Under the pieces are notes generated by a model, which saw only the letters and a program-made list of their open reading frames with translations, was not told where the DNA came from and did no database searches. From DASRQK01 sp964401685 (GTDB taxonomy: Bacteria > Bacteroidota > Bacteroidia > Sphingobacteriales > Sphingobacteriaceae): 60,949 nucleotides of DNA. This document shows positions 1 to 8,296 of the stretch, in pieces. The stretch spans positions 1 to 60,949 of the forward strand of contig CAYNZH010000011.1 of NCBI GenBank assembly GCA_964401685.1. Reading direction: 5' to 3'. The position numbers were made by a program, and so were the translations under genes. Each line of letters starts with the position of its first letter. The stretch's first letter is position 1.

Positions 1-114
1 GGCTTCGGACGAATCTATGGATTGCTTTGGATTGATCTCGAGCAGCTTTTCACAGGAAGTCGCAGAAGCGAGCATCACGAGCGAAAAGGCGTATATTATA
101 TATTTCTTCATCAT
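1..114 (-). CDS. SusD/RagB-family outer-membrane lipoprotein, N-terminal fragment (cut by window start)
   Basis: Only the first 38 codons lie in the window; the reading frame runs off base 1. It begins with two Met codons and a lipoprotein signal peptide (MMKKYIIYAF..., hydrophobic core, ATS-Cys with Cys21 as the probable lipidated residue), followed by EKLLEINPKQSI, typical of the mature start of SusD proteins. It starts 9 bases after the stop of the SusC gene on the same strand, the standard susC-susD order. SusD proteins form the surface lid of the SusC transporter and help capture substrate. The substrate cannot be told from this fragment. Family assignment rests on position plus signal type. 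Confidence 0.85.
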   Translation of the reverse strand, partial: MMKKYIIYAFSLVMLASATSCEKLLEINPKQSIDSSEA

Positions 115-123
115 TTTCTAGTT

Positions 124-3100
124 TTAAAATCCGACTTGGATACCCACGAAAAAGGACTTCATCGCCGGGATGATGCCCACATTGGAAGTGGTGTTGCTCC
201 CGGTGACATAAAATTCCGGGTCGTAACCACCAAATTTGGTCAGGGTATAAAGGTTATTGCCTTGTACATACACCCTGGCTTTTTGCATACCCACGGGCGC
301 CAGTAATTGCTGGGGCAGGGTGTAGCTTAGATTGATATTTTTGAGCCTGATGTAGGATGCGTCCTGCAGATACCGCGTCGAAGCGAGGTCTCCTCGTGCA
401 TTGCCACGCTCGGCGGCACCATTGATAGCGCGAGGCACCGTCGTGATTTGCCCTTGCTCAGTCCACCTATTATCATAGTACCAGAGCATGCCATTGATCT
501 GCGAATCGCCTTTTCTGGAAAGGTTTCTGGAAAAATTATCATAGAATACCCGTCCGTAATCGTATTGGAAAAATACGCTCAGGGAAATGCCTTTATAGCT
601 CAAGCTATTGTTCCAGCCTCCGTAAAATTTCGGTAGTTCATTGGGAAGGCCGTGCGGCGCATAATCACCGATCTGCATGGTGCCTGGGCTATAGGTCAAA
701 TCACCGTTCCCGTCATACCAAAATGCACGTCCAGTCGCACTATTTACGCCCGCATACTGGGGAAGAACGATGGTACGGAGGGGATATCCTACCCGTACCG
801 TATTGTCACCGGGAAGTTCTTCGAGTCCATCATAGAGCTGGGTAACCTCATTTCGCTGAAAGGAAATATTGAAATTACTAGTCCACTGCAAGTCTCTCGT
901 CCTCACAATATGTCCTCCAAGCTCGATTTCCAGACCTTGATTCACGACTTGCCCCAGATTTTCGGAAATGGAGCTGTATCCGCCCGCCCAAACCACCGGT
1001 TTGCTTAGCAAAAGATCTTTACTGACTCGGTGATAGACCTCTACCACGCCAAAAAGGCGCGAATTAAACAAGGCGTAGTCTACACCGAGATTCGTCGTGG
1101 CGTTTCTCTCCCAGCGGAGGGCAGAGTTTCCGAGTGAAGACGCCTGAATCCCCGGCTCGCCGTTGTACGAGACACCGCCACCGTACAAGGATCTGGAGGC
1201 GAAATTGCCGATCTGATCATTACCCGTTTCACCGTAGCCCAGGCGGAGCTTCAACTGGTTGATCGCCGATTTATTGGTTATAAATTCCTCTCTGGAAATA
1301 TCCCATCCAGCTGAGATCGCAGGAAACCAACCAAACCTTGAATTCGCTCCAAAGCGTGAGGATCCGTCATAGCGTACTATTGCAGAAAGCATGTATCGGC
1401 TGTCCCAGTTGTACACACCCTGCACAAAGGTTCCTAAACGGTTGACACCCGTCCACGAGCTGGTCGCAGACACAATAGCTGCTGCTGACGCCATTTGCTT
1501 GAACAAATGATTGGGAAATCCTTCCCCTCGAACGTTGCCGCTTTGATTTTGATAAGTACGGTATTCTACACCGCCCAGTACATTGAGGGAGTGTCCTTGA
1601 GGAAGCTGAGGATTGTATTGCAGGACGTGAGAAGTAGTAAACGTTTGTGGACGATCGTAATAGTCGATCAGGATGCCGCTTTTGGAATACGCATCTACGG
1701 ATCGGGGATCGTAGTACATTCGCGCTGTAATGTCCCTGTAATCCACGCCCACGACACCACGATACTTCAGTTCATCGAGTATGCTATAGTGTACCTGTAA
1801 ATTGCCAAAAAGACTGTTGTTTTTTTCAAGTGCTTCATTTAAAGCAGTAGAGTGTAGGGTGTTTCGTGTAAATGTTCCTGGAAATCCTGCCAGATCGAAA
1901 TTATAAGTGCCATCCTCATTATAAATAGGAATGAAGGGCAAAATCATAGGATTGGCATAACTGGGAGCTGAAAACTGTGTTGTCGAGCCAGTTGCTCCCA
2001 AAGGTCCGTGCTGATTCAGACTTGCCAGGTTGACCGTGGTAAAAAGCTCGACCTTGTCGGAGATTTTATTGTTGTAGTTCACGTTGAGTGTGCCCCGTGC
2101 AAAATCAGAGCCGATGATGCTGCCTTCTGTATCTTCCCAGCTGCCCGAAATGCGGTAACCGCTGTGCTCGCGTCCACCAGCCAGGGCAAGGTCATACTTA
2201 TGGGTCGAACCATCCGTGTAAGCGGCCGACTGCCAATCGTAAGTTTTCAGCGCTGCAATATCTTCCAAGGTCGTCTCCGCGGGAAGTTGTGATTGGCTCA
2301 ATACTGTATTCCAGGCCTGTTGATCAGACCAGGTTGGGTTGAAGTTTTTCACGGCCTCGAAGCGGGCATTGAGGTACTGTTGTGAATTCATCAAATCTAC
2401 CAGATTGATTGGTGACACGCTGCCGCCTCTATAAGAAAAATCTATGGATGGCTTGCCAGAACTTCCTTTTTTTGTGGTAATCAGGACGACTCCGTTCCCC
2501 GCCTGCGCTCCATATACGGAGGCTGCTGCAGCGTCCTTTAATACTTCAATAGAGGCAATATCTTCGGGGTTTATATTGGCCAAAGGGTTGGATGAGACCA
2601 GCGTGCTCATGTTGTTGTTGTCGACAATGAGTCCGTCGACAATGTATAAGGGGTCAGTTCCCGCAGAGATCGATCCAGGGCCGCGAACCTCGACCTTGAT
2701 CGCCGCACCGGGAATACCGACGCGGGACTGCACGTTGACGCCGGACATCCTGCCCTGCATCGCGCCGTCCAATGTGATCATCTTACCGGCCTCTATGTCC
2801 TCGGCTTTAATGGAGGAAATTGATCCTGTTACTTCGCGTTTCCTTTGCACAACATACCCGGTCACAACAACCTCGTCAAGTAGCGCTTCTTCTTGTTGAA
2901 GACGCAACTCGAGTCCAGAAGTATTGGTAATTCTGTGTAAAAGGGTCTGAAAGCCGACGAACCGGATCTCCAACTGGTCTCCGTTCCGGCCCGGAAGCTC
3001 GAAAAATCCATTTTCCGTGGTACTGGTTGCCTGTTTGGTTCGGGTATTGATCACGGTCGCATCTGCGATGGGCTTACCGTCTTCGTCAAGCAACCGACCA

Positions 3101-3504
3101 GACACCATTTCCTGTGCGACTTTTTCCGCGACCGGGGTAGTCGCCCGTGCGGAAGTGGCCTGAGTGCGAGCAGGAAGCTCTTTCTCCGTAAGCACCAAAG
3201 TATTGTTGCTCAGCTTGTATTCTATAGGTTGATCTTTGAAGGCCTGCTCCAATACTTGCTCCAGTGCAAGGTTTGTCCCGGCTAAGCGCACGGGTCGGGC
3301 CTTTTTTAACAGCTCTTGCTGGTAAAACACATTGAGGGAGGTTTGTTCCTCAACATTTTTGAGAACTGTCGCCAGAGACACACTTTTCTCTTTAAAAGCC
3401 AGGGTCTGCGCCTTCGCAGAATCTGGAGTCATGAGAAAGATCGTCGCTGCAAGCAGACCGCAAAAAGCCGAAGAACCCTTTTTAAACTTTAAAAATGGCA
3501 TCAT
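124..3504 (-). CDS. SusC/RagA-type TonB-dependent transporter with STN signalling domain
   Basis: An outer-membrane active transporter of 1126 residues. In order: signal peptide ending near AKAQ (residue 33), an STN (secretin/TonB short N-terminal) domain at about 36-105, a carboxypeptidase-regulatory-like domain at about 133-205, a TonB plug from about 210 with the SusC signature ASVYGAQAGNGVVLITTKKG, then the beta-barrel ending in a C-terminal Phe. The STN domain is what contacts a FecR-type anti-sigma, and fecR and an ECF sigma gene lie directly upstream. SusD follows 9 bases downstream. Two adjacent ATG codons begin the frame; the first is used here. An ECF-type promoter motif lies 34-62 bases upstream. 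The imported nutrient is unknown. Confidence 0.96.
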   Translation of the reverse strand: MMPFLKFKKGSSAFCGLLAATIFLMTPDSAKAQTLAFKEKSVSLATVLKNVEEQTSLNVFYQQELLKKARPVRLAGTNLALEQVLEQAFKDQPIEYKLSNNTLVLTEKELPARTQATSARATTPVAEKVAQEMVSGRLLDEDGKPIADATVINTRTKQATSTTENGFFELPGRNGDQLEIRFVGFQTLLHRITNTSGLELRLQQEEALLDEVVVTGYVVQRKREVTGSISSIKAEDIEAGKMITLDGAMQGRMSGVNVQSRVGIPGAAIKVEVRGPGSISAGTDPLYIVDGLIVDNNNMSTLVSSNPLANINPEDIASIEVLKDAAAASVYGAQAGNGVVLITTKKGSSGKPSIDFSYRGGSVSPINLVDLMNSQQYLNARFEAVKNFNPTWSDQQAWNTVLSQSQLPAETTLEDIAALKTYDWQSAAYTDGSTHKYDLALAGGREHSGYRISGSWEDTEGSIIGSDFARGTLNVNYNNKISDKVELFTTVNLASLNQHGPLGATGSTTQFSAPSYANPMILPFIPIYNEDGTYNFDLAGFPGTFTRNTLHSTALNEALEKNNSLFGNLQVHYSILDELKYRGVVGVDYRDITARMYYDPRSVDAYSKSGILIDYYDRPQTFTTSHVLQYNPQLPQGHSLNVLGGVEYRTYQNQSGNVRGEGFPNHLFKQMASAAAIVSATSSWTGVNRLGTFVQGVYNWDSRYMLSAIVRYDGSSRFGANSRFGWFPAISAGWDISREEFITNKSAINQLKLRLGYGETGNDQIGNFASRSLYGGGVSYNGEPGIQASSLGNSALRWERNATTNLGVDYALFNSRLFGVVEVYHRVSKDLLLSKPVVWAGGYSSISENLGQVVNQGLEIELGGHIVRTRDLQWTSNFNISFQRNEVTQLYDGLEELPGDNTVRVGYPLRTIVLPQYAGVNSATGRAFWYDGNGDLTYSPGTMQIGDYAPHGLPNELPKFYGGWNNSLSYKGISLSVFFQYDYGRVFYDNFSRNLSRKGDSQINGMLWYYDNRWTEQGQITTVPRAINGAAERGNARGDLASTRYLQDASYIRLKNINLSYTLPQQLLAPVGMQKARVYVQGNNLYTLTKFGGYDPEFYVTGSNTTSNVGIIPAMKSFFVGIQVGF

Positions 3505-3537
3505 AATTTTTTGGTGATTTAATTATTGTCTTGCTTA

Positions 3538-3566
3538 TAAGACGATCGAGCACGTGGAAAGGGCAA
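3538..3566 (-). promoter_or_regulatory. Candidate ECF-sigma promoter of the susC-susD locus 1 operon
   Basis: Read on the minus strand: TTGCCC (3566-3561), a 16-base spacer, CGTCTTA (3544-3538). The same two hexamer/heptamer blocks with the same 16-base spacing occur upstream of the hydrolase at 6316-6344. CGTC-type -10 elements are usual for ECF sigma factors. It sits in the 65-base gap between fecR and susC and would give a leader of about 25-30 bases. The assignment to the neighbouring sigma factor is inference. Confidence 0.6.
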
Positions 3567-3569
3567 TCT

Positions 3570-4634
3570 TTATTTGACAATCAAAATTCCCTGCGAATGG
3601 TTGGCATGCAAGCCGACCTCGTTTAGGACATCAATAAACTCTTGCAAACTAGCTTGCTGGCTGAACCTCAGCGTATAATGGCGATCCTCCAATGACGTAT
3701 CGAGCGAAAGCGCGACATCATACCAGCGAGCAACTTTTTGAAGTATTTCACTCAGCGGCTCGTCTCGGAAATGTAAATATCCGTGTGTCCAGGCGATATA
3801 GCTTTGAGGGTTCACCGTGCTGACGACAAATGCTTCATTTTCCCTCAAGACTGCCTGTTCATTGGGCCGGAGCAGCTGCTTTCCTTTGGCGGATTCTAGC
3901 TGGACAGAGCCTTCCACCAGGGTGGTTGTAATTGCGTCTGCCTGCGGAAAATTACTGATATTAAATTTAGTTCCCAACACGGTGACTACCTGTGTCCCGG
4001 ACTGCACCCGGAAAGGGCGATTTTCCTCATGGGCCACTTCGAAATAAGCCTCTCCAATGATTTCCACTTCACGTTGCTGGTGGGAAAAAGCAGCAGGGAA
4101 AGTGACCGATGATTCGGCGTTAAGCCAAACTAAAGTCCCATCCTGTAGGCGGATTTTGTACGTACGTCCTTTCGGAGTAGCAACTGTATGCAACTTGTCA
4201 TTTGCTGCAGGGTCCTCTGAAGGATGGTAAATCAATATATTCTCGTCGCCTTCGAAACCGTAACTTTGGTCTTCATACTTCTCACTGTCAATAAATTGCA
4301 CCGTTTGCCCATCAGGCAATACAAGGGTGGGGCTGGAACGCTGTAGCTCCGCTGTCTGGAGGTGGTCCCCTTCATTTTGGAAGCCCTGGAAAGATGACCA
4401 CGACCAGTATCCCACTGAAAAAGCGATAATCAGGCCAGCCGCTATGCCAATCCAAGGCCTCGTCAACCTGTGGCGTTGCTGGTTTGCGCCTCTAAAGTCG
4501 TCTTCCATTTCGGCCATCAGAAGCTTGTCCAGTTTTCCGTCAGCAAGCAACTGGTGGTAGACAGCAAGCTCCTCTTTGCTGAGATTACGAGACCTGTAGC
4601 CCTCGATCAAACGTTTATAGAAGTTCTCATCCAT
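3570..4634 (-). CDS. FecR-family anti-sigma factor
   Basis: A 354-residue inner-membrane anti-sigma regulator that relays the transporter signal to the ECF sigma. Seen: cytoplasmic N-terminus (1-60), one membrane segment (about 61-78), a periplasmic FecR domain (about 150-250, with GEAYFEV and VLGTKFNIS, both characteristic), and a C-terminal DUF4974-like STN-contact region (about 280-354, ILQKVARWYDV). Its start ATG overlaps the end of the sigma gene by 8 bases, so the two are probably translationally coupled. The 3' neighbour is the STN-bearing SusC. Established model: transporter STN, FecR, sigma. Confidence 0.95.
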   Translation of the reverse strand: MDENFYKRLIEGYRSRNLSKEELAVYHQLLADGKLDKLLMAEMEDDFRGANQQRHRLTRPWIGIAAGLIIAFSVGYWSWSSFQGFQNEGDHLQTAELQRSSPTLVLPDGQTVQFIDSEKYEDQSYGFEGDENILIYHPSEDPAANDKLHTVATPKGRTYKIRLQDGTLVWLNAESSVTFPAAFSHQQREVEIIGEAYFEVAHEENRPFRVQSGTQVVTVLGTKFNISNFPQADAITTTLVEGSVQLESAKGKQLLRPNEQAVLRENEAFVVSTVNPQSYIAWTHGYLHFRDEPLSEILQKVARWYDVALSLDTSLEDRHYTLRFSQQASLQEFIDVLNEVGLHANHSQGILIVK

Positions 4635-5166
4635 TTCGTGACGGGGACGTTAGGGTCGATATATTGAAGTGCTCCTCCACCTCACTTCTTATTTTCTTCA
4701 TTGCAAAAACCATGTGATGTTTAACCGTACTTTTGGAAATCCCTAGTTTTTGAGCCACTTCGAGGTAGGATTGGTCCTCTTCTCGGCAGAGTCCAAAAAT
4801 CATTCGCGACTTTTCCGGCAAATTTTCCAGGCATTCGTTTAAAAACTCAAAGTATTCCTTTTCTTGCAGACGCTGTGAAAGACTGGAATCTTCTTCCCTA
4901 AATTCGGCTTTTATTTTATTCACATACTTGATAGTCAAACTATTCCTCTTTAAAAAGTCGAGCGTATGGTTTCTGGCAATCTTGAAAATGTAACTTTCCC
5001 AGTTTCTCACCAGAGCAAATCGCGTAGGGTTTTCGAATACTTTGATAAATACATCATGCATCAGATCCTCCGCAATTTCTTGCGATGCTACGTACCTGTA
5101 GATGAAATCTCGCAGTCTTTCGGAATAGGTCTCATAAAGTTCTTTCCTGAAACGTTTTGAATACAT
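4627..5166 (-). CDS. ECF RNA polymerase sigma factor (locus 1)
   Basis: A 179-residue sigma-70 family ECF factor of the FecI-like Bacteroidota type. Region 2 is at about 15-85 (DLMHDVFIKVFENP, then NWESYIFKIARNHTLDFLKR), and region 4 at about 110-165 with a helix-turn-helix (YLEVAQKLGISKSTVKHH). It overlaps fecR by 8 bases and has a housekeeping-type -7 box at 5189-5196, so sigma and anti-sigma are probably expressed constitutively while susC and the hydrolase use an ECF-type motif. Start at the only early ATG. Confidence 0.96.
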   Translation of the reverse strand: MYSKRFRKELYETYSERLRDFIYRYVASQEIAEDLMHDVFIKVFENPTRFALVRNWESYIFKIARNHTLDFLKRNSLTIKYVNKIKAEFREEDSSLSQRLQEKEYFEFLNECLENLPEKSRMIFGLCREEDQSYLEVAQKLGISKSTVKHHMVFAMKKIRSEVEEHFNISTLTSPSRNG

Positions 5167-5188
5167 GCCAGCGTCTTTAGGGTTTTAG

Positions 5189-5196
5189 CAAATCTA
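5189..5196 (-). promoter_or_regulatory. Bacteroidota -7 box upstream of ECF sigma gene
   Basis: Minus-strand TAGATTTG matches the Bacteroidota primary-sigma element TAnnTTTG exactly and sits 22 bases before the sigma start codon. It overlaps the stop codon of the upstream hydrolase gene. No clear -33 TTTG is present at the usual distance. Confidence 0.5.
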
Positions 5197-6294
5197 GTCT
5201 TTTATCATGAAATAATAACTGCTTTCATTGATTTCTTCTAAGTTTCGGAACGGCTGTGGTGGCTTCAGGTAGTTATTTAGAAACTTGTAAACGTCTAAAC
5301 GTACTTCTTTAGCCTTCTTGGTGTCAATTCTATCGAAATGATGTCCACCCGGAACATCTTCAAAAATTTTGTATTCAAACTCTTTGTTATTGGCCTTTAA
5401 CGCACTTATTAAGTGTTCTACCTCTTCGATCAAAACATCATCGTCGTTGGTGTTGGCATAAATCAGAAGCGGTGTCTGTAGCTTATGTGCGTTGAACGCG
5501 GGTGAGCGTCTCCGATATTCCTTTACGTCCTGAAACACTTCCTTGCCAATGTGATGGCTTCCAGAAAAAAGCTTCCTGTAATTCTCGTTCATGTAGCCAA
5601 GTCTCATGATTAGATCGGAAACCGGAACGCCTGCATAGGCCACCGTATAACTTTCCGGATAATCGAACACATTCATCAATGCATGTAGACCTCCATGGCT
5701 CCATCCCACCACACCGATGCGGTTTTCGTCTACAAACGAGTAATTTTCCACCATATAATCCCTGGCGGCCTTGGTATCGTCGATCTCCTTTCCGCCATAG
5801 TCTATATGCCGCTGAAACGCTCGTCCATAACCGGTGCTACCTCTATATTCCGGTGCAGCAACGACATAGCCCTGAGCGAGAAATTCCCTCACGATATGAC
5901 TGTTTCCTACGCCCAGATTTCCATGTACACCGCCATGCACCAGAATAATCAGTGGGGCCTTCCCTCCTTTCATCGCGTTCTTGGGAATAAACACATAATT
6001 GTAGATAATCAGCGGATTACCGGCGCCCTTTGCCGTAGGATTATTGATTTTCCCTGGAGGCCCTGTCAACCGTACTTTATCGATAAAGGCTATATCTCCT
6101 AATTTTTGTACCCAGGCAACATCTTCTGTTTGCTTCTGAATCTTGTCCAGAGCATAGGTCAAATTTTCCACCTGAGTCTGCAATGCACGTATATCCTCAC
6201 GTGATGCGGACTGCTGGCCTTTGGTTCCCGCAGTAGTGCAGATCAACAAAAAAACCGTCATACAAAGGCCCAAACTTTTCATTTTCATTGTCAT
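5194..6294 (-). CDS. Secreted alpha/beta hydrolase, prolyl oligopeptidase (S9)-like
   Basis: A 366-residue exported hydrolase. Seen: signal peptide (residues 1 to about 27), a short predicted coiled coil (31-58), oxyanion HGG (120-122), nucleophile motif GWSHGG (Ser199), probable catalytic Asp in ANTNDDDV and His in GGHHFD. This layout is that of S9 peptidases/acyl hydrolases (BAAT or dienelactone-hydrolase neighbours are alternatives). It lies 27 bases upstream of the ECF sigma gene on the same strand and has an upstream motif identical to that of susC, so it may process what SusCD imports. Start could also be Met3 or Met5. Substrate unknown. Confidence 0.85.
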   Translation of the reverse strand: MTMKMKSLGLCMTVFLLICTTAGTKGQQSASREDIRALQTQVENLTYALDKIQKQTEDVAWVQKLGDIAFIDKVRLTGPPGKINNPTAKGAGNPLIIYNYVFIPKNAMKGGKAPLIILVHGGVHGNLGVGNSHIVREFLAQGYVVAAPEYRGSTGYGRAFQRHIDYGGKEIDDTKAARDYMVENYSFVDENRIGVVGWSHGGLHALMNVFDYPESYTVAYAGVPVSDLIMRLGYMNENYRKLFSGSHHIGKEVFQDVKEYRRRSPAFNAHKLQTPLLIYANTNDDDVLIEEVEHLISALKANNKEFEYKIFEDVPGGHHFDRIDTKKAKEVRLDVYKFLNNYLKPPQPFRNLEEINESSYYFMIKD

Positions 6295-6315
6295 AATATG
6301 TAGGTCATTAGTTAG

Positions 6316-6344
6316 TAAGACGATTATAAATCTAAGTCGGGCAA
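6316..6344 (-). promoter_or_regulatory. Candidate ECF-sigma promoter of the hydrolase gene
   Basis: Minus strand TTGCCC (6344-6339), 16 bases, CGTCTTA (6322-6316); the spacer ends in AT as in the susC copy at 3538-3566. It would give a leader of about 15 bases before the ATG at 6294. Identity of both blocks and of the spacing at two genes of one locus is the evidence. Confidence 0.6.
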
Positions 6345-6387
6345 CAAGTTTTCGAATTATTATTTTTTAATTATGAATTAATATTCT

Positions 6388-6395
6388 TACATTTG
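6388..6395 (+). promoter_or_regulatory. Bacteroidota -7 box upstream of rpn
   Basis: TACATTTG, an exact TAnnTTTG, preceded about 20 bases upstream by a T-run in place of the -33 TTTG. Predicted transcription start near 6400, giving a leader of about 30 bases to the Rpn start. Confidence 0.5.
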
Positions 6396-6433
6396 CAAGG
6401 TAGTTTAGGGATTGATTTTAATTTTATGTGCGG

Positions 6434-7336
6434 ATGGAAATAGTGCTGGATGGAGGACCTCCTACGACAACCTTTATTGATTTGACATCGGATTTCGGAT
6501 TTAAGAAGCTCTTCGGTGAGGAGCCCAACAAGGATTTGCTGATCTCCTTCCTTGGAGAGGTGTTTTCCGGCAGGAAGGAAATCCTTGATCTGGAGTATGC
6601 ACCGACCGAGCATCTGGGAGAGTCCCATGAGGAAGGTGCGGCCGTTTTCGACCTACTTTGCACGGGAGCTCATGGTGAAAAATTTATCATCGAGGTACAA
6701 CGTGCAAAACAGGAAAACTTCAAAAAAAGAGCACTGTTCTACACCAGTAGACTGATTTCCAACCAAGCCCCCAGAGGCAACCGTGCGGGTTGGGGGTACA
6801 ACATCACTGAGGTTTATCTGGTGGCCCTGCTGGACGGATTCCTTGTCAGTGATCCCGCCGACACCAGCTACCTGCACGAGGTGTGCCTGTGCAAACGGCA
6901 AACAGGGGAGGTCTTCTACGACGCTCTGGGATATACCTACATCGAATTGCAAAAATTCAACAAAAACATAGACGGACTATCCAGTGACCTGGACAAATGG
7001 CTATTTGTGCTAAAAAACATGGCGAAATTTGACAAAATTCCTGTATATTTACGCAAAACTATATTCGAAAAAGTATTTGAACTTGCCACCTACAGCAAGT
7101 TGGGAAAGGAGGAAAGAATGGCCTACAATGACAGCATGAAAAGAAAATGGGATGCGTACAGCGTCAAGCAAACTGCTTTCAATGACGGTAAAAAGGAGGG
7201 AATCATGGAAGGAAAGCGAGAGGGAATCATGGAAGGAAAGCGAACCATAGCCCGGGAGTTGCTGAAAAAGGGTCTGTCAATAGATCTGATCGCCGAAGCA
7301 ACGGGACTATCCAACGAGGAGATAGCGCAGTTGTAG
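6434..7336 (+). CDS. Rpn-family PD-(D/E)XK nuclease (recombination-promoting nuclease / putative transposase)
   Basis: A 300-residue protein of the Rpn / PD-(D/E)XK nuclease transposase family (PF12784-like). Seen: N-terminal TSDFGFKKLFGEEPNKDLL, then VFDLLCTGAHGEKFIIEVQRAK, the D...ExQ catalytic core, a helical middle, and a C-terminal variable part with EGIM/EGKR repeats followed by the Rpn-type ending LLKKGLSIDLIAEATGLS. The frame can also begin at GTG 6428; the ATG is preferred. It stands alone with its own promoter between two unrelated operons. In enterobacteria such genes act as anti-phage toxins whose C-terminus is also made separately as the antitoxin; an internal start matching this is seen at 7118. 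Function here is inferred from the family. Confidence 0.9.
   Translation: MEIVLDGGPPTTTFIDLTSDFGFKKLFGEEPNKDLLISFLGEVFSGRKEILDLEYAPTEHLGESHEEGAAVFDLLCTGAHGEKFIIEVQRAKQENFKKRALFYTSRLISNQAPRGNRAGWGYNITEVYLVALLDGFLVSDPADTSYLHEVCLCKRQTGEVFYDALGYTYIELQKFNKNIDGLSSDLDKWLFVLKNMAKFDKIPVYLRKTIFEKVFELATYSKLGKEERMAYNDSMKRKWDAYSVKQTAFNDGKKEGIMEGKREGIMEGKRTIARELLKKGLSIDLIAEATGLSNEEIAQL
7118..7336 (+). CDS. Candidate intragenic short Rpn protein (RpnS-like antitoxin), in frame within rpn
   Basis: In-frame ATG at Met229 of the Rpn frame, preceded by a perfect Shine-Dalgarno (AAAGGAGG at 7105-7112, 5 bases before ATG). The product would be 72 residues: MAYNDSMKRKWDAY..., the four-residue EGIM/EGKR repeats, and the terminal helix. 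This is the same part of the protein that is translated separately in the E. coli Rpn toxin-antitoxin genes, where it neutralises the full-length nuclease. Caution: Glu/Gly/Lys codons naturally yield GGAGG, and Bacteroidota rely little on Shine-Dalgarno pairing, so the site could be fortuitous. A second SD plus ATG lies at 7205. Confidence 0.45.
   Translation: MAYNDSMKRKWDAYSVKQTAFNDGKKEGIMEGKREGIMEGKRTIARELLKKGLSIDLIAEATGLSNEEIAQL
7196..7243 (+). repeat. Two perfect 24-base tandem repeats inside rpn
   Basis: Two identical adjacent 24-base units (7196-7219 and 7220-7243) encode EGIMEGKR twice, that is four EGxx tetrapeptides. Each unit contains an in-frame ATG (7205, 7229) preceded by a GA-rich SD-like stretch. 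Copy-number change would add or remove 8 residues without shifting frame. Confidence 0.95.
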
Positions 7337-7446
7337 GCGCGAACATGCTTTCTAGTCATGAAAGACGTAAGTAAAACGTAGATAAGTGTTTTGATGGGTG
7401 CAAATCGTTCAAAAAAGCTTAACTTTACGGCCAAATCACGTAAAAC

Positions 7447-8292
7447 ATGAGTATGAGCATAAATGAATTAGAAAAAACGGCCTCCCAGGTACGTCGCGAC
7501 ATTGTGCGTATGGTCCATGCCTGCAACTCGGGACACCCAGGTGGTTCACTAGGTTGTACGGACCTGTTGGTGGCATTGTACTTTAAGTTGATGGACCGCA
7601 AGCCCGGTTTCGACATGGACGGACGCGAGGAGGATTTGTTTTTCTTGTCTAATGGACATATTTCCCCCGTTTTTTACAGTACACTTGCGCGTGCGGGCTA
7701 CTTTGATGTTAGCGAGCTCGCGACATTTCGTAAAATAAACAGTCGCTTGCAGGGGCACCCGACAACCCATGAGGGCTTGCCGGGCATAAGGATTGCTTCG
7801 GGCTCGTTGGGTCAGGGGATTTCCGCAGCAATTGGTGCAGCTTTGGCTAAAAAGATCAATCATGATGACAAACTAGTCTATGTCCTTACCGGAGATGGTG
7901 AGCTTCAAGAGGGTCAGATTTGGGAAGCAGCGATGTTTGCACCGCATAATCAGGTGGACAATCTGATTGCTATAGTCGATTATAACAGACAACAAATTGA
8001 CGGATCTACAGATCATGTCCTTTCTTTAGGAGATTTACATGCAAAATGGAAAGCCTTCGGATGGAAAGTGATGGAGATGGATGGCAACAATATGGGTGAA
8101 GTAGTAAGTACGCTACAAGCTGCTAAATCCGAGACAGGAAAGGGTACGCCCATCGTCATCCTTATGAAAACCGAGATGGGCAACGGAGTGGACTTTATGA
8201 TGGGATCGCATAAATGGCATGGAGTTGCTCCAAATGACGATCAGCTAGCTACGGCACTTTCACAATTGGAGGAAACTTTAGGAGATTACTAA
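7447..8292 (+). CDS. Transketolase, N-terminal (TPP-binding) subunit
   Basis: A 281-residue protein covering the thiamine-diphosphate half of transketolase. Seen: HACNSGHPGGSLGCTDLL near residue 25, GHPTTHEGLPGI, and the cofactor motif GDGELQEGQIWEA near residue 143 (GDG...N type). The C-terminal half is encoded by the next gene 4 bases downstream; together they equal one full-length transketolase and make the two-carbon transfers of the non-oxidative pentose phosphate pathway. It begins a six-gene plus-strand run reaching to 12103. Confidence 0.96.
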   Translation: MSMSINELEKTASQVRRDIVRMVHACNSGHPGGSLGCTDLLVALYFKLMDRKPGFDMDGREEDLFFLSNGHISPVFYSTLARAGYFDVSELATFRKINSRLQGHPTTHEGLPGIRIASGSLGQGISAAIGAALAKKINHDDKLVYVLTGDGELQEGQIWEAAMFAPHNQVDNLIAIVDYNRQQIDGSTDHVLSLGDLHAKWKAFGWKVMEMDGNNMGEVVSTLQAAKSETGKGTPIVILMKTEMGNGVDFMMGSHKWHGVAPNDDQLATALSQLEETLGDY

Positions 8293-8296
8293 GAAA

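Noticed and set aside
6426..6443. Five-codon open frame (ATG TGC GGA TGG AAA stop) overlapping the rpn start
   Set aside because: Possible by chance in this context; no evidence for a regulatory leader peptide.
7344..7446. Terminator after rpn
   Set aside because: Only a 5-base stem (CTTTC/GAAAG) without a T-run was found.
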